A program made the position numbers and the translations under genes. The notes under the pieces were generated by a model, which was given only the letters and a program-made list of their open reading frames with translations, searched no databases and was not told the DNA's origin. Shown here one piece after another: positions 53,116 through 58,965 of a stretch of DNA of 58,965 nt. Source of the DNA: Porphyromonadaceae bacterium (GTDB lineage: Bacteria > Bacteroidota > Bacteroidia > Bacteroidales > UBA12481); NCBI GenBank assembly GCA_007280905.1, contig QYQM01000109.1, forward strand, positions 1 through 58,965, given 5' to 3'. The number at the start of each line of letters is the position of its first letter. The first letter of the stretch is position 1.

Positions 53116-54414
53116 ATGCCTAAAAAAACACTAATCTTGCATTTCATGAAAAGGGGAATCAAAGCTGTAGTGATCTGGGTAAGAATAGTTCGCGAAAGTA
53201 TCGCATTTGCTGTTCATTCCCTTATCTCCAACAAACTTCGTACAATCTTATCTCTTCTCGGAATCACGATCGGTATCTTTGCCATCGTTTCAGTTTTTAC
53301 GGTGGTGGACTCACTGGGCAGGACCATTAAGAAAAACATCTCCGAACTGGGCGACAACGTGGTCTACATCCAGAAATGGCCGATGATGTTTGGTCCCGGT
53401 TTTCAATGGTGGAAATATTTGCAGCGGCCTGATCCCGAACTCCGGGAAATGGATGAGCTGATGAGCCGTTCGCGGACTATTGAATCTGCCGCATTCACTA
53501 TTCAGGGTCAACGAACCATCAGCTATAAGAATAACTCCATTCCTGATATATGGATTCTGTCCGTATCCGATGAATATGAAAGAATCCGGTCATTTGAGGT
53601 GGATGAAGGCCGGTTTATCTCCCTGTCCGAATTCCGGAGCGGAAAAAACGTTGCGGTTATTGGCCGTAAAATCGCTGATGACCTCTTTCCCGGTGAAAGC
53701 CCGATTGGAAAATCCTTTGAGATCTCCTCTGCGAAAGCAACTGTGATTGGCGTATTTAAAAAAGAAGGAGAAGGCATCAATGCAGGCAGTCACGACGAGA
53801 TAGCCATTGTCCCGCTGAATTACGCGCGCACCCTGATCAATATCCGCAGCTCCAATGTGCGCCCCACATTGATGGTTAAGTCGAAGCCCGGCATCCCTAT
53901 TGATGAAATGGTGGATGAACTCACCAGTATCATGCGATCCATCCGGAAATTAAAACCGATGCAGGAAGACAACTTTGCATTGAATACTATGTCGATGATA
54001 TCCAATGCTTTCGATCAACTGCTCGTTACCCTGAATATCGCTGGCTTTATCATCGGAGGATTTGCCATCCTCGTAGGCGGATTCGGTATCGCCAACATCA
54101 TGTTTGTTTCGGTGAGGGAGCGTACCCGGATTATCGGTATTCAGAAAGCCATCGGGGCCCGCAACGTATTTATTCTCTTCGAATTTCTCTTTGAAGCCGT
54201 TTCCCTTTCCCTGATGGGGGGTGCTGTCGGACTTCTCCTAATCTTTATTGGCTCCCTGATTGCCAATTCCATGATGGACTTCAAGATTGTACTGGGATTG
54301 AACAACATCGCCATCGGCCTTACCATTTCCGCGGTGATCGGCATCATCGCCGGATTTGCCCCCGCCTGGCGCGCGTCACGACTTAGCCCGGTTGTTGCTA
54401 TTGCAACGGTGTAG
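53116..54414 (+). CDS. MacB/FtsX-type ABC transporter permease
   Basis: 432 aa from 53116, or about 422 from the ATG at 53146. One membrane helix at about 45-70 (LRTILSLLGITIGIFAIVSVF), a MacB-type periplasmic core domain (about 75-270), then three membrane helices (about 300-430) with the FtsX signature VRERTRIIGIQKAIGARN. It likely transmits ATP-driven mechanical force to export or release envelope substrates. No ATPase partner is adjacent, so it may use one encoded elsewhere. Its stop codon lies at the first bases of a palindromic repeat. Confidence 0.87.
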   Translation: MPKKTLILHFMKRGIKAVVIWVRIVRESIAFAVHSLISNKLRTILSLLGITIGIFAIVSVFTVVDSLGRTIKKNISELGDNVVYIQKWPMMFGPGFQWWKYLQRPDPELREMDELMSRSRTIESAAFTIQGQRTISYKNNSIPDIWILSVSDEYERIRSFEVDEGRFISLSEFRSGKNVAVIGRKIADDLFPGESPIGKSFEISSAKATVIGVFKKEGEGINAGSHDEIAIVPLNYARTLINIRSSNVRPTLMVKSKPGIPIDEMVDELTSIMRSIRKLKPMQEDNFALNTMSMISNAFDQLLVTLNIAGFIIGGFAILVGGFGIANIMFVSVRERTRIIGIQKAIGARNVFILFEFLFEAVSLSLMGGAVGLLLIFIGSLIANSMMDFKIVLGLNNIAIGLTISAVIGIIAGFAPAWRASRLSPVVAIATV

Positions 54415-54461
54415 GGACGCATAAATGCGTCCTGGGCGTGGACGCAATTATGCGTCCCTAC
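54411..54461. repeat. GTAGGGACG palindrome between two convergent genes
   Basis: 22-bp arms (54411-54432 and 54440-54461) with one mismatch and a 7-base loop. It supplies the stop codon of the permease (GTG TAG) and, on the other strand, the C-terminal RRDA-stop of rsmA. Same family as 27598-27650. Confidence 0.8.
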
Positions 54462-55227
54462 GGTTTTCGATTACACCCAGCTCCAGAAACTGCTCCACGC
54501 TTAGCTGCTCCGCCCTCAACCCACCGTACCCAGTGGTTTCCAGATCGGTTGTCCAAATGGCAGACAGGGCGTTACGCAGGGTTTTACGGCGCTGGTTAAA
54601 CGCCATCTTTACAATCTTTTTAAAAGTTTCAGGCGAACAGGGCAACCCGATATTCTCTTTGCGGATAAACCGGATCACCCCGGATGTTACTTTTGGCGGA
54701 GGCAGAAAAACATGCGGCGAAACACTGAAAAGATATTCGGAATCATAGAAAGCACCCATCAGAACGCTCAGGATACCATATTCCTTATTGCCGGGACCCG
54801 AAGTTAGCCGCCGTGCTACTTCATGCTGAAACATCCCGATGATCTCCATAACCTGATCCCGGTATTCCAGGAGGTGAAACAATATCTGAGAGGAGATATT
54901 ATACGGAAAATTCCCGATTACCGAGATTGGCCCTTCTGTAATCTTCCTCAGATCGAGCCGCAGGAAATCTTCAGAAAGTATGCGGCCGATCAGGCTGGGA
55001 AATTTTTCAGATAAGTATTCAACTGATTCATTATCAATCTCTATCACCCAGAGCCTTTCGCCAAATCGCTCCAGCAGGCGCCCCGTAAGCACACCCATTC
55101 CCGGGCCCACCTCCAACACAAGCCCGCCATCCGAAGCTCCCAGTCCGTCTGCTATCCGGTGAGCTGTCGGAATATCCGTGAGAAAATGCTGGCCGAGGTA
55201 TTTTTTGGGTCTGACGCGCTTTGTCAT
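54448..55227 (-). CDS. rsmA: 16S rRNA dimethyladenosine transferase
   Basis: 259 aa, normal length. KYLGQHFL at 9-16, SAM-binding EVGPGMG at 39-45, and the catalytic NFPY motif at 106-109. It dimethylates two adjacent adenines near the 3' end of 16S rRNA. The last residues (NRRDA) come from a palindromic repeat and match the tail of the unrelated glycosidase-like protein at 27612. Confidence 0.93.
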   Translation of the reverse strand: MTKRVRPKKYLGQHFLTDIPTAHRIADGLGASDGGLVLEVGPGMGVLTGRLLERFGERLWVIEIDNESVEYLSEKFPSLIGRILSEDFLRLDLRKITEGPISVIGNFPYNISSQILFHLLEYRDQVMEIIGMFQHEVARRLTSGPGNKEYGILSVLMGAFYDSEYLFSVSPHVFLPPPKVTSGVIRFIRKENIGLPCSPETFKKIVKMAFNQRRKTLRNALSAIWTTDLETTGYGGLRAEQLSVEQFLELGVIENRRDA

Positions 55228-55229
55228 AG

Positions 55230-55257
55230 TTATCGGTTATCGGTTATCAGCTATCAG
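55230..55257. repeat. Period-7 TTATCGG tandem array
   Basis: Four exact heptamer-register units: TTATCGG, TTATCGG, TTATCAG and CTATCAG, beginning 3 bp upstream of the rsmA start codon on the opposite strand. Positions 55298-55328 then carry a CA/CAC-rich low-complexity run. Confidence 0.6.
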
Positions 55258-55413
55258 TTTTTTCGCCAATGCGCCCCCTCTCCCGTGAGCTTGCGAACAC
55301 ACCCACACGCACATCCACACACACACCCACCTTGGGGGTGAGGTGGATTGTCGGTCGAATTGTTTCCTCTATATTTACAATCCATTAATGCAACACCAAC
55401 AAAAGTAGCGATT

Positions 55414-56412
55414 TTGAAAATCAGTAAGATACAGGCGAGCATAATAAAGGCCATATTAGCCGTCGTAGCCTTGGCATACCTAGTTTACCGGCTGGTTACC
55501 TTTGAACATTGGGACCAGGCCGGTGAAAGGTTTTCCGAAGCCTTTCGGGGTAACCGGCTCTATTTTCTGGCGCTGGCGGTCTTATTGATTTCCCTGAATT
55601 TCTCCTCCGAAGCGATCAAATGGCAACGGCTGGTTAACCGGCTTGAGCCGGTGTCTTTCCTTAAGGCGCTGGCAGGGGTTTTATCGAGCCTCACGATGGC
55701 TATTACCACACCTAACCGTATCGGCGACATAATCACCAGGGGCCTGATCCTCAAGCCCGGACATCGGTTGGCAGGCACCGGCCACACCTTTCTCTGCATC
55801 CTGGCCCAGATGGTTGTCACTATAACTCTGGGACTTGTTGGCGCCGCTACCTACCTGCCATCAAACGACTACCTGTTACAGGATAAGCATGATTCCTGGA
55901 TGATAACCCTCTCCATTTCCATCACTACCGGACTGATCCTGATCATCCTGTTTTTCAGTATCGACCGCCTGTCGGGCTTTTTTCAACGCTTCCGGTGGCT
56001 CAAGGTTTTCCACCCTTTTCTGCTTGCACTTCAGGGGGTCTCTTTTAAGGATAAATCCTTTTTACTCCTGTTTTCCACGTTAAAATTCCTTACCTATATC
56101 ACCCAGTTTTACCTGATCCTTCACTTCTTCGGAATACATATACCCCCATTTAACGGCCTTTCTGCAGTTTCCCTGATCTACCTTATCCTGCATTTTGTTC
56201 CGGTGCCAACAGTTGGCGACCTGGGTGTGAGAGGTTCAGTGGCCATTCTGATTCTGGGACCCTATACTTCCGATGTTCCTGCCATTGTATTTACCACTTT
56301 CATCATCTGGATCATTAATATTATGATCCCTGCGATGATCGGGTTGGTGCTTCTAAAGAAAATCCGCCTGGAAACAGTGGAAGCGGGAGCAAGCGCGGTT
56401 TCAAAACAATAA
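55414..56412 (+). CDS. LPG-synthase-type (UPF0104) integral membrane protein
   Basis: The frame is open from a TTG at 55348 (354 aa). A TATATTTA -7-like element at 55370-55377 falls inside that extension, so a TTG at 55414 (about 332 aa) is a better start, although uncertain. Eight or so membrane segments; the regions SLNFSSEAIKWQRLV and PNRIGDIITRGLIL match the lysylphosphatidylglycerol synthase membrane domain (flippase-like family). There is no C-terminal aminoacyltransferase domain, so it is more likely a lipid-flipping protein. The glycosyltransferase gene begins 10 bp downstream. Confidence 0.75.
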   Translation: MKISKIQASIIKAILAVVALAYLVYRLVTFEHWDQAGERFSEAFRGNRLYFLALAVLLISLNFSSEAIKWQRLVNRLEPVSFLKALAGVLSSLTMAITTPNRIGDIITRGLILKPGHRLAGTGHTFLCILAQMVVTITLGLVGAATYLPSNDYLLQDKHDSWMITLSISITTGLILIILFFSIDRLSGFFQRFRWLKVFHPFLLALQGVSFKDKSFLLLFSTLKFLTYITQFYLILHFFGIHIPPFNGLSAVSLIYLILHFVPVPTVGDLGVRGSVAILILGPYTSDVPAIVFTTFIIWIINIMIPAMIGLVLLKKIRLETVEAGASAVSKQ

Positions 56413-56422
56413 TTTTGATGGT

Positions 56423-57547
56423 ATGTCCGTCTATTTCACGATCCAGGCTCTCATTTTTCTTACACTCTATTTCTTTTTGATCTTCGCCTTCTTTATCGGC
56501 TGGCTCCGGACCAAAAGGGTTAAGCCGGATCAGAAACCTCCGGCAATCCGTGTGAGCATCCTGATCCCCTGCAGGAATGAAGCAGAAAACATCCCGGAAC
56601 TTGCTGCCCTGCTCAATCAACAGGATTATCCGGATGAACTCTTAGAAATTATCTGGATTGATGACCATTCCACCGACGGAACCGATGTAATTCTTGATCA
56701 ATGCATCCAAAACCAAAACAACAATCAACTGGTTAAACTTACCGGGAAGCCCTACGGGAAAAAAGCCGCTTTGAAGGCCGGGATGGAATTAGCTTCCGGC
56801 GAACTGATCCTGCTTACCGATGCCGATAGCCGTCCCGGAACCCGGTGGGTGCATACGATGGCAAAGTTTTTTGAAGATACCGGCCACGACCTGATCCTCG
56901 GTCCCGTTGTACTCGATCCGGCCCATACCGGGTTAGATCAGATCCAGAAGCTCGAATACCTGAGCCTCGTTGCCTCTTCGGTGGGTGCTGCCGGTATCGG
57001 ACGGCCCATCATGGCCCAGGGACCGAATATCGGAGTCAAAGCGTCCGATTACCTGACAATTGTGAATGATCTCGATGGCCGCTTTGCCTCGGGCGACGAT
57101 GTGTTTCTACTCCAGGCAATGAAGAAGATACCAGGTAAAAGAATTGGTTATTTACTGAACCCTGATGCGATCGTGCGATCAAAACCGGCAAAATCCCTTA
57201 CGGATTTCATGCATCAGCGGCAACGCTGGGCCTCCAAAGCAACGGGGTACAAGGATCCGCTTATGATTCTGACAACCATGTTGATATTTCTAGTTAATAT
57301 CGAAATTCTAGCAGCCCTGGTATTTGGGCTGTTTGGATCGGTTCCGATGATCCTTGTCCTTATCTTACTTGTAATCAAGACCCTGGCTGATCTGCCGCTC
57401 CTCAAAACTGCGATGAGGTTTTTTAACTGCCCGGATTTACTCTTCTGGGTCATCCCGGTCCAGCTCTTGTACCCGATATATATCTCTATAGTCGGGATTC
57501 TTTCACAGATTGTAACTATCCGCTGGAAAAACCGGAGTGAGTCATGA
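56423..57547 (+). CDS. Membrane-associated family 2 glycosyltransferase
   Basis: 374 aa. One N-terminal membrane helix (about 5-28), a GT-A catalytic domain (about 43-275) with IDDHSTDG, TDADSRPG (metal-binding Asp) and QRQRW (processive-type Q-x-x-R-W), then two or three C-terminal helices (about 285-370). It transfers sugar to a lipid or polysaccharide acceptor at the inner membrane. Probably cotranscribed with the flippase-like gene, hinting at an envelope glycolipid. The exact product is unknown. Confidence 0.85.
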   Translation: MSVYFTIQALIFLTLYFFLIFAFFIGWLRTKRVKPDQKPPAIRVSILIPCRNEAENIPELAALLNQQDYPDELLEIIWIDDHSTDGTDVILDQCIQNQNNNQLVKLTGKPYGKKAALKAGMELASGELILLTDADSRPGTRWVHTMAKFFEDTGHDLILGPVVLDPAHTGLDQIQKLEYLSLVASSVGAAGIGRPIMAQGPNIGVKASDYLTIVNDLDGRFASGDDVFLLQAMKKIPGKRIGYLLNPDAIVRSKPAKSLTDFMHQRQRWASKATGYKDPLMILTTMLIFLVNIEILAALVFGLFGSVPMILVLILLVIKTLADLPLLKTAMRFFNCPDLLFWVIPVQLLYPIYISIVGILSQIVTIRWKNRSES

Positions 57548-57553
57548 TTCCTT

Positions 57554-57832
57554 TTACTTCACTATTATTAGTACGGGATTACTCATATCCGTAAGTTGAA
57601 TTAGTTTTTGTTTTACTTTACGACTAATTAAGAGTTTGTCCATAATATTCCAACAATGCCCAGTATCTTGGCACATCCGTTCCAAATCCTCATATCCTTC
57701 ATGGATCGCCAACTGATTGATCCGGCACAAAACCTTTTGAAGCGTCTCCTGCTTGATCCCGGATATATAATGCTGAAACATCTGAAAGCTATACGGCTTC
57801 CTTAGGTCAAGCTTGATAAAGGTTGCACAGAT
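57554..57832 (-). pseudogene. Probable transposase N-terminal remnant interrupted by IS21
   Basis: The frame runs on to 57898, but its first codons are antisense to the IS21 left end, so only about 93 codons are native. The part LDLRKPYSFQMFQHYISG, IKQETLQKVLCRINQLA and LERMCQDT resembles the N-terminal region of DDE transposases, after which similarity breaks at 'GHCWNIMDKLL'. I infer an old insertion sequence truncated at its 3' side and cut at 57833 by the IS21 element. The family match is from memory and weak. Confidence 0.35.
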
Positions 57833-57839
57833 TGTAAAC

Positions 57840-57954
57840 GGGAAATAACAATGCGAGTTTTTGGGAATTAGGAATGCAACTATTCGGGAAATAAGCATGC
57901 GAGTTTTCGGGAAATAAGAATGTCATATTTCGGGAAATAAGAATGCAAGTTTTT
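57840..57954 (+). repeat. Five tandem 23-bp repeats at the IS21 left end
   Basis: Units start at 57840, 57863, 57886, 57909 and 57932, each opening GGGAA(A/T)TA and followed by AATGC or a close variant. The period is exactly 23. Multiple transposase-binding repeats at the ends are typical of IS21-family elements. Confidence 0.8.
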
Positions 57955-57986
57955 CTTCAAAGTTAATCTCCGATCAGATCTGAAAG

Positions 57987-58020
57987 TTTTCTTCCGCCGC
58001 TTCGAAGCGGCGGAAGAAAA
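57987..58020. promoter_or_regulatory. Perfect 34-bp palindrome in the istA leader
   Basis: Self-complementary over all 34 bases, with the half-site TTTTCTTCCGCCGCTTC. As RNA it would form a very strong hairpin just before the coding region, possibly blocking read-through transcription or translation into istA. Confidence 0.7.
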
Positions 58021-58071
58021 GTCATGCTTAATGTTCTGACCTTTGGCGCCTTAACCAAAAGGGAGGAACCA

Positions 58072-58854
58072 ATGGATGATCAACAGAAAAATTTTCTAAA
58101 CGACTGGATGATGTATCATGAAATTTGCCAAAGACAACGATTAGGCTGGAAGCCACCGCATATAGCAGCGTTTCTGAACCTGGATGCACGGACGGTGAAA
58201 AAGTACCTGGCCATGACGGAAGACGAGTATTGGGCGTACCGGAAAAAACTCGAAGAGCGATCGAAAAAATTGACCGCTTACGAGGACTTTGTGGTTAAGC
58301 GACTGACTGACTGCGATGAAGCTTCGGCCGCACAGGTCCACGACTGGTTAAGGGAGAAACATCCGGAGTTCCCCGATGTGGATGAAAAAACGGTTTACTC
58401 ATTTGTTCTGATGGTCCGGCAAAAGCACAATATTCCCAAAGTGTTCACTTCCCGGGTGTATGAGCAGGTTAAAGAATGTGAGTACGGTAGCCAGGCCCAG
58501 GCCGACTTCGGAGAGTTCAACATGACCGATGTACTGGGCAAGCGCCGGAAGGTCTACTTTTTTGCAATGGTCCTCTGCCGCTCCCGTTACAAGTTTATTG
58601 AGTACTCCGATAAGCACTACACCACCCAGACGACGATCCTGGCCCATGAGGCAGCATTTTTCTTTTTCGGAGGGTACGCCAAAGAAATCGTGTATGATCA
58701 GGATAAACTGATGCTGACCGATGAGAACCTGGGCGAGCTGATCCTGACTCAAGCTTTCCAGGCTTACCTGAAAGACCGGGGTTTTGCTTTCCGGTTTTGC
58801 CGGAAGAGTGATCCGGAGAGCAAAGGTTATGACAAGTATATAGTTATGTAAAGA
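58072..58854 (+). pseudogene. istA: Truncated IS21-family transposase IstA
   Basis: An ATG at 58024 is in frame, but ATG 58072 has a good Shine-Dalgarno (GGGAGG at 58061-58066). The frame runs 275 codons from 58024 against about 500 for the family. It retains an HTH region and the catalytic triad: D161 (QADFGEF), D225 (YDQDK) and E265 (DPESKG), numbered from 58024. Only eight unrelated codons (ending IVM) follow DPESKG before the stop, so the C-terminal half is lost. Adjacent istB is missing. Probably inactive. Confidence 0.75.
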
Positions 58855-58937
58855 AATACTCGTTATACATTGATTAGTAACGATTTGCCAGCTCTGATAT
58901 TTACATAAGTTTTCATAACATTGCTCAACAAATTAAA

Positions 58938-58965
58938 CATGAGCAATCTATGGAAGAAAAAACAA
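58938..58965 (+). CDS. Start of a gene running off the window
   Basis: ATG at 58938 opens MSNLWKKKQ and continues past the edge. Short N-termini of this kind (MSNL.(K/R)KK) occur in APC-family amino-acid permeases of Bacteroidota, but nine residues are too few for an assignment. Confidence 0.3.

Larger units (their letters stand above)
57833..58827 (+). mobile_element. IS21-family insertion sequence, truncated at its right end
   Basis: Begins with TGTAAACGGG; IS21 ends start with TG. It contains five exact-period 23-bp repeats (57840-57954), a 34-bp palindrome (57987-58020) and istA. IstA similarity stops near 58827, and no istB or right end is present before the window ends, so the element is incomplete and the boundary is approximate. 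Confidence 0.7.

Noticed and set aside
57840-57954. Possible CRISPR array
   Set aside because: The 23-bp units are directly adjacent with no spacers and sit at an IS21 end; no cas genes are present.

Overview
The window looks like chromosome of a Bacteroidota bacterium, probably an anaerobic Bacteroidales-type lineage. Evidence: Bacteroidota-style promoter elements (TTTG-N19-TAnnTTTG upstream of lysS; -7 elements upstream of parE, purH and trkA), a purH-mreBCD-mrdA-rodA cluster, DUF5683 and LysM-MltD genes downstream of parAB, and secreted glycoside-hydrolase-like proteins. GC looks mid- to high-40s percent by eye. No rRNA, tRNA or CRISPR array was found.

Layout. 1-3441: a secreted (alpha/alpha)6-barrel glycosidase-like protein translationally coupled to a uroporphyrinogen-decarboxylase-like protein. 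3690-10346: one giant gene (about 2218 aa) joining a fold-type I PLP aminotransferase-like domain to a C-terminal HPr-kinase-like P-loop domain. 10308-12516: LysE exporter and GH3-type acyl-adenylating enzyme. 12517-13187: a decayed leucine-rich-repeat fragment and intergenic DNA. 13188-15682: TrkA/TrkH-type potassium uptake pair. 15775-19852: two nitrosative-stress-type genes (DUF438-hemerythrin-PAS; DUF1858-DUF2249) and a two-component system. 20030-24343: a second potassium module, kup with a KdpD/KdpE-like sensor-regulator pair but no kdpFABC. 24646-27612: a large secreted glycosidase-like protein. 27723-32847: parE-parC-aroK. 32919-38592 (minus): recJ-parA-parB-DUF5683-mltD. 38692-41542: lysS, pgi. 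41536-45778 (minus): MBOAT/AlgJ-type acetylation pair and a cyclic-2,3-diphosphoglycerate-synthetase-like GTPase. 45868-53054 (minus): purH and the rod-shape operon. 53116-57547: MacB-like permease, rsmA, LPG-synthase-type membrane protein and a glycosyltransferase. 57554-58855: nested mobile-element debris with an IS21-family left end and a truncated istA; another gene starts at 58938 and runs off the window.

Two kinds of hidden structure stand out. First, kup and the kdpD-like gene share a three-part direct repeat (TATAAAG-N14-TATAAAG-N4-TATAAAG and a degenerate copy) at almost the same distance from their start codons, a good candidate for the operator of the adjacent KdpE-like regulator. 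Second, a family of short palindromes beginning GTAG(A/G)GACG is scattered through the window. One copy lies in frame between two domains of a protein, and others supply the last codons and stop codons of unrelated genes, so two unrelated proteins both end in NRRDA. The least described protein is the giant PLP/HprK-like fusion.
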